Source: Hericium rajendrae
Taxonomy: Eukaryota > Basidiomycota > Agaricomycetes > Russulales > Hericiaceae
Direction of reading: 5' to 3'
Assembly (NCBI GenBank): GCA_033439255.1
Contig: CM065892.1
Coordinates: 1 to 64,000 of the forward strand
Length of the DNA: 64,000 bases
Within the stretch, counting starts at the first letter, position 1; the number at the start of each line of letters is the position of its first letter. A model generated the notes under the pieces. It was not told the DNA's origin. It was given only the letters and a program-made list of their open reading frames with translations, and did no database searches. Below, one piece after another: positions 49,077-60,568 of this stretch. A program made the position numbers and the translations under genes.

Positions 49077-50509
49077 CTATGCTAACATATCTTCGGCATC
49101 CATCCACAGATCCCGCTGGCCCCATACCCCGACAACGATAGACACGATCATCCAACACGCACTTTCGCTCATTTCCTGCTTCCCAATGAGATCCGTTGCC
49201 TGCGCAGGCGAAGGCTCGCCTTTGCCAGTGGGCTCAACTCCATCTGCTGGCCTTACCGTATCCTCCGACGGTTGGCCACTCCCGCGCTCATCGCCCGTCC
49301 TCCTTTTCGCCTTCAAAAGACTCAGACATGCCCGCGCAAGCGCGCGCAGCGTGCTGATCTCATCTCCGGAGCAGAACGCATCCACGCGCGATAGCAATGC
49401 AAATATCCAGCGCGCATGTACGTCAGTTGGCATATATGGAGACGTGTGTGCAACCTTCGCTGGTGCAACTTCGGGTAGTTTTAATGGTGCTTTTGATGGA
49501 GTAGATACGGGCGTAGACGCTGTGGATGAAGGGGCTTGCGCTGAAATATCTTGTGGTAGTGATTCTAGATGGAGATTCAACCAATGCGTGAAGTACATGA
49601 GAAGATGGAGTGCAAGGCGCTATGAGAGTGTTAATGAAACTTGCGGGACATCAACTAGACATAAATAGCGTACATGATCAATATGCCTGAGCAAAGTTGG
49701 TGTCGGCTCGCGTGGCTTCGGAGGACCAGCAACAGATGGAGTTGATGCTGCTTCCTCTGCGCCGCTATCAGGCAAACTGACAAGACTCGGTCCTACCGAA
49801 GGTGGCTCCGAAGGATGTACGGGCGCAGGCGCTCCATTTGTCCACCCCTCGATATTACTTTGGACGGGTACCCATCCTTCGGCAGCAGGATCTCGCTCAC
49901 CCCGACCGCCCCTTTGCTTCCCTTTCTGCTTCTTCGGTGCCCGTGGCGGATCCCAAACAGACGCAGGTGCGCCTTCGAGGAACGCCCACCATGCGTCACG
50001 GTCTTTCTTGTCTGGAATCAGCTTTCGACCCCAGCCTGGACGCTGCCCATTTAGCGTTGGTTGTGCGACGTTCTGCGAATGCGTCCCATCAGCCTGCCTG
50101 AAGAAGTTTTATGTATACAAATAAAGACAACATACCTTTTGGAAGTTCTTGAATCGGCGGACGAAGGTTTGCTGCCATTCGTCGCTGGGCATGAAAGGCC
50201 TCTCCTTTGGCACAGAGGTGCCGGCTTCTGCGACAGGTGCAGTTTCCGGCATTTCGTACGGGTTTGGAGCACGCGTGAACACCGGCAGTCCCCGCATTTC
50301 CCTCCTGCATATAATCATTAGTTCATGTTCTATCCGAAATCTCGATGATTAGGAGCGCACCTCACGGTGAAGAGATACTGCAGGCCGTCCATGGGTTCTC
50401 CGCTGAAATCACCTGGTAGGTTCGCGACGGGGAGGATCTGCCGCAGTCCAAACGAAGGATCATTGTCGTCATCGTCGTCTATTTGCTTTCGCTTTAAGTT
50501 TGGCGGCAT
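49077..50509 (-). CDS. Gemin2/SIP1-family protein (SMN-complex snRNP assembly)
   Basis: Family member of Gemin2/SIP1 (yeast Brr1 group), which binds Sm proteins and SMN during spliceosomal snRNP assembly. Exons 50361-50509, 50136-50304, 49674-50093 and 49077-49619 give 426 aa. The N-terminus starts MPPNLKRKQIDDDDDNDP and contains LPGDFSGEPMDGLQYLFTV. A WQQTFVRRF block and then TLLRHIDHRLALHLLMYFT lead into the helical Gemin2 domain, with ARWIFALLSRVD, ISTLRALARACLSLLKAKR and a C-terminal MIVSIVVGVWGQRDLWMDAE that matches the family's conserved GQRDL ending. Long Pro/Ser-rich inserts make it larger than the animal proteins. Intron 2 is only 42 nt (50094-50135) and must use the second of two tandem acceptors. 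Confidence 0.87.
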
Positions 50510-51014
50510 GGATGGCTTCGAGATGTTCTGTTAGTCAGGCTTCGCCTTCACTCGCGCAGGCGTCCTTGATGAGGCCGTAACAAGAGTTAAGACACGTACG
50601 ATTCGGGCTGATATGCGAGTCAAAGAATATCCTCAGGTACTTGTTGCAAGATGAAAGGAAGCGTAAACGGTTGTGAATGTCCACCAGTGAAAGCGAGGAA
50701 GAGAGGACAGTTTAGGCGCCCGGCGGTACCCACTTTGACCTCGTGATCAAGACTCGATGACCACGTGCCGACGTGCCGCGGACGCGACTCAGACAGTTTG
50801 TGCCGGCGAGACGCATTGCAATGTTTGTGTTGTCTGGATCAGCTCCATTTTCTCGGAAAGCAATTCAAGAATGTGGTTTGAAGGTTTTCGCACATAATTG
50901 CTTGTGAAATAAAGCGTGTTTTAAGGTGTTCCCATCCATGATAACTCCCGTTTCTGGAGAAATCTGTCTCTCCATGGCTTACAGTCGAAGCAGTATTTAC
51001 ATATGAGAGTTAGA
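50510..51014. other. Intergenic upstream of the Gemin2-like gene
   Basis: About 500 bp holding the Gemin2-like promoter (minus strand) and the 3' end of RCE1. Nothing else seen. Confidence 0.5.
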
Positions 51015-52260
51015 TTACCATGTTCCCCACTCATTTGAGTTCCAGAATAGTCCACTGGGAAGTAATGTGCAATATATCATCATGAATATGTACGCAAATA
51101 TGCCCAGCACATATGCCAATACGATCCCTGCAGACGAATGACAGATTAGGACGAATGAAGATATTTGGACGAGCAACTTAGCAACTTACGCGTCTTCCTG
51201 TCCTGATACCACGCTAGTTCTTCAAACAAGTGTGGGACGCCCATGAGATTGCAGAATATATGAGCCACGATCGGCGGAAATACGGAGCTTGTTCTCAGGA
51301 AAAGGTATGCACAATGAAAGCCGAATAATGTGGTGTAGCCAAATTGAAACACTACATTCGATGTAAGCCACAACTCTGAAGTAATAATAAGCTGTGCAAA
51401 AAACCTACGGGTGATCATCAGAGCGCGCTTAAGCGCGGCAGAGGAGCGTCCAAACTGGTTGAATATATCCCATGCGTGATGTAGATGCGCTGTTCATCAA
51501 GATCGAAATGATCCGTTAGCCATAATCTCCTTTCGTGAATCGAGAATAGAACGTACCAACACCGAAGGAGACCGGAGTGAAGAATATCATAATGGTATTC
51601 GAGGCACCCGCAAGATGATAGACAGCCAATATACAAGAGCGCCAGACGAGTTCCTCGGTAACTGGACCCTGGAACCAATGTCATAGTACGCTCATGACGA
51701 CACGTTTAGGAAAACGTACGACTACGAAATTCCGTGCTCCTTGCCAATTGAAAAATGTGCCCACGAAACTCTCCTTGACCGTCCAGCGATCCATGAGAGG
51801 AAGTTCACCGCCAAGATAGCGCACGTAGAGTGGTCCAAGAAAGAGAGCAGGCGTGACAAGGTACGCCCGAAGAGTTTCACTGTCGAAAACGAAGCCTAAT
51901 CGCGGTAGAGATACCTCCCATGGCGAGATGGAATTCTGCTGTGCGGCTCAGTAACCATAGAGTGGTATGACAACATAAACCTACATAGGCATGGTGTTGT
52001 TCCATCCATCCTGAGATCAAATAATGCACGTAGTAGCACGACGCAATGGTGCTAAGCGTGGCAGCGAGGAGTCTAGCTTGAATCACCGTTGGATGATCCC
52101 TCCAACGCTCGAACACAGGTCGAGTGGGGTTGTTCTTTGCGTAGGAGGATCGGGTATACTTGGTCAGATAGAGCGGAACAACATATCCAAGCGTGAATAG
52201 GCAGTTGAGGGTATGCGCCTGGCCCATTGTCAGGGGGTGAGGCTCTTGGAATAAGACCAT
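51015..52260 (-). CDS. RCE1: CAAX prenyl protease RCE1 (type II, CPBP family)
   Basis: ER membrane protease that removes the -AAX tripeptide from prenylated CAAX proteins such as Ras and mating pheromone. Six exons (51985-52260, 51720-51938, 51557-51668, 51409-51489, 51190-51351, 51015-51127) give 320 aa. All active-site residues are visible: E170-E171 in GPVTEELVWRS, H204 in FGVAHLHHAWD, and H260 with C263-N264 in PPIVAHIFCNLMGVP, matching the E, H and HxxCN set of yeast Rce1. Several hydrophobic helices span the protein, including a C-terminal one (IVLAYVLGIFAYIFMMIY). The ATG at 52260 was chosen because it leaves the usual short N-terminus before TLGYVVPLYL; an in-frame codon further upstream (52344) is less likely. 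Confidence 0.93.
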
Positions 52261-52713
52261 GGCGGCCTGCGTGTCAACGGACTCTGTGAATGAAGCCACC
52301 TGGCAAGAGTCGCGCCGACTTTTATACGTTTTCTCCCGTGGCACCGACGCTGAAAAGGCTTTTCACGGTGTTTTTGATGGCTGTCAGACTCAAAGGTCCT
52401 CAAGAGTCAAAGCGCAATGCAGGATGAAGACAATTGCAATTGTTAGAGCCGTGTGGATGGCGCGTATGGCCGCGTTCGGACCCTAAGCCAGGGTTTCAAA
52501 CCACTGGATGCCTTCCGCTTCACGCCAGCACGAATAACATTGCTACGCGCAGTTTGACATTGTCTAGAAGTACATACATTTGCCGTGAAACAAAGAGAGA
52601 CATGAGGTGAGTACAATCTTGAAACGACCTGATGATCCAGCGAGGCGACGTGCTGCGTTATTAAATATTGTGTACAGTATGTGCAGAATTTAGGATAGAG
52701 TCATACCACGAGA
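52261..52713. other. Intergenic upstream of RCE1
   Basis: RCE1 promoter on the minus strand and 3' flank of the next minus-strand gene. No further gene seen. Confidence 0.5.
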
Positions 52714-55700
52714 TCACCAGCGAACCAAGATCACAGAAGTGATCAACATGCCTGCCAAACCGCCTACGGTTCCCACCACCGCCCATTGTGTGTAATCTTC
52801 GAAATGACGTGCCCCAATCGCAGCGATGGACAGTCCGCGGAACGCGTACAATGTGACTGCAGTGACGAATGCTGCGATGGACCATATGAGGAAGACCAGT
52901 GGGAGAGAAAGGAGCACGCTCCGTCTCTAAATGAAGGAATCGCTCCATGAGAAGTGCGATCTCAGCATGATCTTGTGAAACGCACCGAGAGCAATATCAT
53001 CCCTTCGGTGACAGGATATGACGTGCGTTCTATATCGGCCTTGTACCGGAACAGGGCGATTACTCCTGAAAACATGCTTGATGCGGAGAACAGGATGGCG
53101 ACAAAGCCCGCGACCCGCGCGAAATCGTCCAAACCAGGCAAAGAGATGAACGTGACAGAAGCACTTAGGATCACAGCCGCCTAGCGAGAGGCAAACAAAA
53201 CATGAATATTCATCATCTAAGCCAATACCTACTACTTACAATGAGGCACGCGCATGCGCCGATGACTAGCATTGGTCCAGCCGTGCTGCGCAGGCCACTC
53301 TCCGTGTCCACCCTCTGATGGTGCGCTCGCTCCAGGAAGAGATAAGGGATACCTAGGCACAGTATGGAAACGATGGCGTCGGTGACTTTGCGGCGGAAAG
53401 GAATTCGGCGGTCCGGATTGTCGTTAGCTCGAGTGGAAGCGTTGGGGTGCCCTCCGGAGTAGCCTTGACGCCAAGCAGCTAAATGACCATTTAGCAAATT
53501 TAAAACCATAAGCAGGCAATTGACATACTGATTCGGAGGAGGATCTTTGCCACAATACGGGTGCGGATTACCGATGGAGTCGGAGAGTGATTGGCGGGGC
53601 CTGCAATGATTGTCATTTAGAATGCCAACACCCTCGTGAGCATGAGCATGAAGAACTGACCATCCAATGACCGAAGCAGGTTCGTAAGCTCTTGACATTC
53701 CTCCTGCGTGAAAGGCGTAGTTGAAGAGTTCGAAGAAGGGAGCAGGCGATCTATGATGAACGATTGAGCTCAATGTCTTTTCCGTGAAGCATGCGCACAA
53801 GCTTACCAGTATATGACCATGTCAGTATGTCCATGGCTTCTCCGACAGCAGTCGGAGGCAGAGGTGCATGAGCTGGATGCGATTCGATGAAGGTCCAATA
53901 CCGAGCTTCTGCTTCTAGCACTGTTGTGACTATCAGAACACAGGTCGGAGCTGGAGAGACAGGCAGTCCACTCACACTCTTCTGTCGGGATACCACTGTC
54001 TCCGGACCTCACAGAGGGCTGCTTGAACGATACGACCTTTGTGATATGGTCGACCCACGCTCGGGCCGGGGCGAACTCAGTCTTCGAGCCACTCCCGTCT
54101 CTTAACCACATTTCCCATCCCTCCGGCGGTGGAATCAAGTTCTCCATGCCATCGCGCTTGCCAAGGAACGTCGTGACCGCTTCGAGCTTGTTCGAGATGC
54201 GCAGGTCTACGTCAGTCGTAACGCGCAGAGGTGAGTTGAAGAAGTATAGGCTGCCGTTGGGGAGAATGTGCTCCCGCCAGCCGAGGGCTGCGAACCTGGA
54301 GGAGGGTGCAGGCCAGATGGAGTTGTCACCATCGCGGAAGTAGATCGCAACAGGTTGAGGCTCGGGCTCGGGGTTCTTGGATGTGTCCTCTAATGTTGAC
54401 GTAGAGGGCCGATGGAGGAGAGGTCGCGTTTCACTGCACGTTGTCAGTCAAGGAAATGTCGTGAAACGACAAGGTAGATACTTACTCGGTGTCATACGGG
54501 ATGGGCTCGGCAGGGACCGCAGCATTGCCGTTTCCAGTATCGCTGTAGTTTGACGGTGTACTACGAATAGGTCTAAAATGGGAAATTAGATGCTGTCGTC
54601 ACATCTGCTCAAGGCTGCTTACCTGGCCATGATAACGTCTTCCGCTGGGGGAAGAGGCATTGCCCCAGGGATAGGCAGGGTGGCTGAGGGTGGCTCCACA
54701 ACAGAAGGCCTACGACAGTCATGAGCAAGAGTTCGGAACGGCAACAAAAACACACGTACTCTGGCATGGTGACCTTACTGTTATCCGCTGGAGAGTGGAC
54801 TTGAATTGGAGATGGCTGAAAAGGCGGATCCGCAAAAGGATCTTCTCCGGCCCTCCTATGCAATAACGCCGAAGTCAGCAAATTTGTTTCACTGCCAAAC
54901 CATGCGACCGTACCTGATGCCTGTCGTGGTCCATTCGGGCTCTGGTTGCTGTTCTACAAGCAGAACACGCGTTCCCGGTTCCACCTGAATTGAAACAGAC
55001 GGTGACAATGAGGACCTGCTTGGCTTCGCTGAAATGCGACCATTGGATGGAGGGGAGATGGGCCGGCCCATTGAAGACACAGTCGACGACCGCGTGCGAC
55101 TCGCTCCACCGGTGGTGGCTCTGCGTGGCAGAACGTAGCTCGCGTAGTCGATCGGCCGCGGAGTTGAGTCGGCACTGACCACCGCAGATGAACTGTCTGC
55201 AGTGATAGGTTCGTGGTAGACGACGGCGGCATGAGGCGGCATGTCGACATGCATAGGCGGGGCGGGAGCGGGCGCGGTCTGCACGCCGTCATGCCCAGCG
55301 TCCGATCCTGACCAGGGGTTGTGAAGGATCGATGGGTCGCGATTGGAAGGCGCACGCTGTACGGGAGTTGGGCCTTGCTGGACGGGAGGCTCTGATTGGA
55401 TGGGAGCTGCCCGCTGGATCGACTCCCGCTCTACAGATGGCGATTGAACAGTTGTTGGCTCTTCATGAACAGAAGGCGCCTTCTGAGACTCGGCCTTGGC
55501 CTTGGGAGGAGCCTGAGAAGGGTCCGCGATCTCTCGCCTCTGCTCCGAAGGCGCCGTATCTACCTTGGTCGCAGGTGCAAGCGCTTCCGACTGCGGTTGT
55601 GAAAGTGCATGAGACTCCGAGCTAGGCCGCGCGCTTCCAGAATCCGCGACAGTGGGCACCTGTGAAGACTCGGCGGATGGCTTCGCCACCTCGACTTCGT

Positions 55701-56106
55701 GGGCGCTCAGTTGATCGGGCGTATGTGAAATGACAGGGTGCGACGAGTCCCATATTCGGGCGTCTGGCTCTGTTGTTGCCGGCCTTGGGATGTCGATGGG
55801 CTCGGACGTGACGGGTGGTGCTGCGAGGGGAGATGGGCCATGAACCTCGAGGTTTGCATCGGCGATCTCGCGAGCTTCGCGGGCTGGGGACTCAGGCACC
55901 GGACTGGGGAGCTTGTGGTCGTCGCTCATAGACGGTGGGAGGAGGGATGTCTGAGAGTCAAGTCTGAGTGATTCAGACGAAGAACGGGAACCTGGGGTAG
56001 ACGGCCGATTGAAGTTGATTGTCGAGGCGCGACGGATGGCGGTACCCATTCGCGAGCGCAGCGACCTGGGTCTCGGAGGCGACGACGGCGCTGAAGTCGA
56101 CGACAT
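52714..56106 (-). CDS. Large disordered, WW-like, multi-pass membrane protein of unknown function
   Basis: No named family recognised; similar-looking proteins are common in Agaricomycetes. Eleven exons (first 54914-56106, last 52714-52926) give 947 aa with every phase closing. Residues 1-400 are disordered and rich in Pro, Ser, Ala and Glu. A compact region near 510-560 resembles a WW fold (IYFRDGDNSIWPAP, then GWREHILPNGSLYFFN and TTDVDLR), followed by PPPEGWEMWLRDGSG. A helical, probably cytosolic segment follows (YWTFIESHPAHAPLPP, EECQELTNLLRSL). The last 200 aa contain about five hydrophobic helices (e.g. VSILCLGIPYLFL, MLVIGACACLIV, FVAILFSASSMFSGVIALF, LVFLIWSIAAFVTAVTLY). One-gene status rests on unbroken phase compatibility and absence of internal start signals. 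Confidence 0.78.
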
Positions 56107-57169
56107 TGGTGGTTACAAAAGGAAAGAAAAGAACGAAATATAATAGAAGATGTATGCGTCTGCCGAATCGTAGTCGGATGATTGTGGAGGAAGACGAAGT
56201 AGCGAGTATGAGATCGTCGGTGTGCTGCTGTATATCAATGGTGCTGCCTGGAGGTTACGTCGAGGCAGCGGCAGCGCAGCCGTGCATATCTCGCCGTTTC
56301 GCGGCGCGATGGACATACCGAATCTACAAGGAGCACAGCCGTAAAACGCGATAATCGCCCGCGCTGCACCGTTACATACGTGCGACCGACACGTGGAACA
56401 GACGATCTATGAGGGTACTCATCTGTGAATGACTGCATGCCCGACACGCGTTGGGAACTTCCATTGTTTCATTTCGGGAAACGACGTCATACAGGAGATC
56501 TGTGGAAACAAATAGCTAAGAACTTGCGTAACGGTGATCCTCGCAATCAGCTGTGGTCAATCAGTGAATACGATAATGGTCCTCTTGGGCCTTCGGAACT
56601 CTAAAGGCTGCCTGCTGATCATTTTGCGAGCGTGATGAGAGACCTGTTTGGTTAGCAAAATCATCGAGTCGTCTACCACGTTTTTGTGATATGAGCATCG
56701 CCATTCCAGAAGTAGTATGCCGCATGTGCTCGTTCAACATGTCGATTTGATCCACGAGCAGGACGACCATGGCATCGCCAACCAAGCGCTAGACACATCT
56801 CGGCGTGCGCGCTGAGAATAAGCATGTTTCGCGTTTGAATGCAAAGACTGCAGTCGCACCGTGGAATATGATTCGTCCGAGTCCCTGCGATCGGGTCCCA
56901 GGCCTTCTGGGACAAGCACGCCTTTACAAGCCTCAGTTTCAACATAACGACAACTTTTTCAAGGTAGAGGTACAGGATCGCATAGGAAATATAAAGTGAA
57001 TTCTGGGACGAGTCGTTGTCACTTGAGTTGAGACGGGGACGATGATGGAGGCCAGCATGAAGACGTGTACAGCCACAGAGTCCGGCGCTCGCCACGTTAT
57101 ACTACAGTACTGCCTCGTTAGCAGCAAACAGCACAACCACAAAACACAACCTCGTCGCCGGCGACAACA
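56107..57169. other. Divergent intergenic region, about 1 kb
   Basis: Between the start of the WW-like membrane protein (minus) and SEC27 (plus). A minus frame at 56673-57095 (140 codons) is anonymous. No RNA gene recognised. Confidence 0.5.
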
Positions 57170-60100
57170 ATGCTGCTCGAGGTGACCGTAAGTGAGCCAA
57201 AATATGTCTCGAGAGTTGCTCTGAACGATCGGCCAAACAGCGAAAGCAATTCAATCGGTCAGACCGTGTCAAGGCCGTCGACTTCCATCCGACCGAGCCA
57301 TGGCTCCTCACCGGCCTGTACAATGGCACTGTCAACATCTACAACACCGAGACTGGTGCACTTTTGAAGACGTTTGAGGTCGCGGAGGTGCCTGTACGCT
57401 GCTGCCGCTTCATTGCGCGCAAGAACTGGTTCGTGGCCGGCTCGGACGACTTCCAGCTACGCGTCTTCAACTACAACACACATGAGAAGGTCATAGCCTT
57501 CGAGGCGCACCCGGACTACATTCGATGCCTGACAGTGCATCCGAGCGCAAGCATTGTGTTGACGGGTAGTGATGATATGACCATTAAGGCCTGGGACTGG
57601 GACAAGCAGTGGAAGTGCATCCAGGTGCGTCACTATGCTCCCGGCCTTCTAGTGTTCAAGTCTGAGCTTCGATCTTCGCGTTCTCGATAGACTTATGAGG
57701 GCCATACCCACTACATCATGAACATCGCCGTGAATCCCAAGGACGCGAACACGTTCGCCTCCGCGTGTCTCGATCGCACGGTCAAGATATGGTCTCTCGG
57801 CGCGCCCGTCCCGAACTTCACGATGGAGGCGCATGAGAAAGGCGTGAACTACGTCGAGTTCTACCCCGGCGCGGACAAGCCGTACCTCGTTACCACCGGC
57901 GACGACAAGACGGTGAAGATATGGGACTATCTCAGCAAGAGTTGCGTGCAGACGATGGAGAGCCACACGAACAATGTCTCGTTTGCGGTGTTCCATCCCA
58001 ACTTGCCGATCATCATCAGCGGAAGCGAGGATGGCACTGTGAAGCTGTGGAATAGCGGGACGTATCGTTTGGAAAATACGCTCAGCTACGGCTTGGAGCG
58101 GGCGTGGTGTGTCGCTGTTCGCAAGGAGTCGAACGACGTTGCTGTCGGCTTTGATGAGGGCTCGGTTGTGATCAAGGTAAGCCCTCATGTATCTGTAGTA
58201 TCACCGCAAGTTCATTCATCTCGCACATCTAGCTTGGCCGCGATGAGCCCACATTCTCGATGGACCCTTCCGGCAAGCTGATTTACACGCGCAACACCGA
58301 AGTACTCTCCGCGAATCTGCAGACTGTCTCGGACGAGTCCTTCACAGAGGGCGCGCGCCTTGGTCTCTCTCTCAAAGAGCTCGGCTCGACCGAAATCTTC
58401 CCGACTGCAATCACGCACTCGCCGAACGGACGCTTCGTCACTGTCGTGGGCGACGGCGAATACATCATCTACACTGCGCTCGCATGGCGTAACAAGGCAT
58501 TCGGGAGTGGAAGCTCCTTCGCTTGGGCGGGCGACTCGAACACCTATGCGGTGCTGGAGGGTAAGCTGAAGGTGCGCGTGTACAAGAACTTCAAGGAGCG
58601 GGGAGGTGCGGGAATGAAGGGCGCAGGTTCATGGAGCATTGAGAGCTTGCATGGGGGAACTCTGCTGGGTGCCCGCGGGAACGGGTTTGTCGTATTTTGG
58701 GATTGGGAGACTGGCGAGATTGTGAGGAGAATTGACGTGGAGTCGAAGAACGTGAGTGACCCCGTTTTTGGGTCTTGAACCCAAGTCGCTCAAGTATGCG
58801 CAGGTGTACTGGTCGGGCGCGGGCTCTTTGGTCGCAATCGCTTCAGCAGACTCGTTCTATATCCTTCGCTTTGACCGTGACGCATACAACGCGAAGCTCG
58901 AGGAGGGCAATGACATTGGTGATGAGGGTGTTGAGGAAGCGTTTGAGGTCGTTGCGGAGTTGCCCGAAAAGTACTCTTCATTTCAACTCATCGACGGTAA
59001 CATATCTAACCATAACCTTTTCCCCAGTGTAAAGACCGCAAAATGGATAGGCGACTGCTTCATCTACACGACAGCCGCCAATCGTTTGAACTACTTTGTG
59101 GGCAACGAGTCGTATTCTGTGACACACTTCGATAGGTTTGTGCTTCCCATCTGATTCATGGATTTGTCTTATATATTTGCCATCAGGCCAATGTCACTGC
59201 TGGGCTACATCCCCGCACACAATCGCGTCTATGTCTCTGACAAGGATATGAACGTATATGGGTACACTTTGGCGCTGAGCGTCATCGAATACCAGACGGC
59301 CGTGCTACGCGATGACATGGACGCTGCCGCAGAGATCTTGCCGACCATTCCGAAGGACCAGCTGAACAAGGTCGCGAGGTTCTTGGAAAGCAAAGGTAGG
59401 ATAAATGGCTACCAATCTGCCCAAGACGCTACTGATCCGTCTTGTATAGATTTGAAGGAGCTTGCACTGCAAGTCACGAATGATCCTGATCACAAGTTTG
59501 ATCTGTCATTGCAGCTTGACGACCTGGATACGGCTTTGGGCATTGTGAGGTCCGTCCCTGAGAGCGAGTCCGAATCGAAGTGGAAGGCAGTCGGTGATCG
59601 AGCACTGGCTGTTTGGCGATTCGATCTCGCGCGGGAATGTTTCGACAAAGCGAACGACCTTGGCGCGTTGATGCTGCTGCTCCTTGCCATTGGCGACAAG
59701 GATGGGCTCCAGAAGCTTGCAGCAAAAGCAGGCATGTCAATTTTGTCAATAAACTTTTATCATAATCCTAAGCAAAGTCTGCAGAGGCGGCGGGTCAGAA
59801 CAACTTGGCCTTTGCAACACTTTTCCAGACCGGTGACGCGAAGGCGTGCACTGACCTCCTTATTAAGACCCAACGAATCCCCGAAGGCGCTCTATTTGCG
59901 CGGACATACGCGCCGAGGTACTTTCCGCCTAAATCGCAATTTATTATCACCGCTGACGTGGATGAAACACAGCCAAGTGCCGCGCGTTGTCGACGCATGG
60001 CGGACAGACCTCAAAAGTAAGAATCGGCCTAAGCTGGCCGCTGCCATCGCTTCTCCTGTAGAAAATCCGGAGCTATTCGAAGAGGGCTGGTCACAAGTAC

Positions 60101-60263
60101 TGCAACGGGAGAAAGGCGTGTTCGAGGAACAGCCCACAGTCAATGGTGATGCCGGTGCGTCATTTCATCTAACGTGGCCTCGAATTCTCGGCTGATCTTG
60201 TGTGCAGGCGCGTCACCTTCGCCTGGGTCGGAATCTCCAGAAGTAGAGGAGGGCGAGCCATAG
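57170..60263 (+). CDS. SEC27: Coatomer subunit beta' (COPI)
   Basis: WD40/alpha-solenoid subunit of the COPI coat that binds KKXX cargo tails and works with ARF1 on Golgi membranes. Eleven exons (57170-57187, 57241-57624, 57691-58176, 58233-58751, 58804-58970, 59028-59135, 59187-59395, 59450-59731, 59785-59917, 59973-60154, 60208-60263) give 847 aa; the family is about 850-910 aa. Conserved: FNRSDRVKAVDFHPTEPW, LTGSDDMTIKAWDWD, TYEGHTHYIMNIAVNPKD, then VKTAKWIGDCFIYTT and the solenoid with SQVPRVVDAWRTDLKSK. The first exon is just six codons. Intron 8 (59732-59784) has a GC donor (G|GCATGT); only this choice leads in frame into EAAGQNNLAF. An acidic tail ends SPEVEEGEP. Confidence 0.95.
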
Positions 60264-60568
60264 TACAGTAATAACGATTCTGGGGACATTTGTTCGAATA
60301 CCTGCCTATAACTTAGCATTCTGTAGACCATATTTCGTACGATCTTTGCGAAGTCTAGACCGGCGGTGAGTGGGAGGACGCGTGTGATCAGAGAGAGCGA
60401 GGGCTGTGGTTCGGGGGTTCGGCAAGAGCCGCGTTGCGTGTGAGCTTGCGTTGCGGCGGACAATGTGACCGGCGGCCGTACTCCTGCTTTCCCAATCCGT
60501 TTGTTTTGCTCATCGTTGCCAGCGTCCTCCACGACGCATCGTCCCTCTCTTCCCCCTTCCCATAGGCT
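60264..60568. promoter_or_regulatory. SEC27 3' end and chitin synthase promoter
   Basis: 305 bp between the SEC27 stop and the chitin synthase ATG, both on the plus strand. The last 80 bp are C/T-rich. No TATA box seen. Confidence 0.45.

Noticed and set aside
52259-52344. Longer RCE1 start at 52344
   Set aside because: It adds 28 polar residues not expected in the family. The ATG at 52260 fits better, although RNA evidence is missing.
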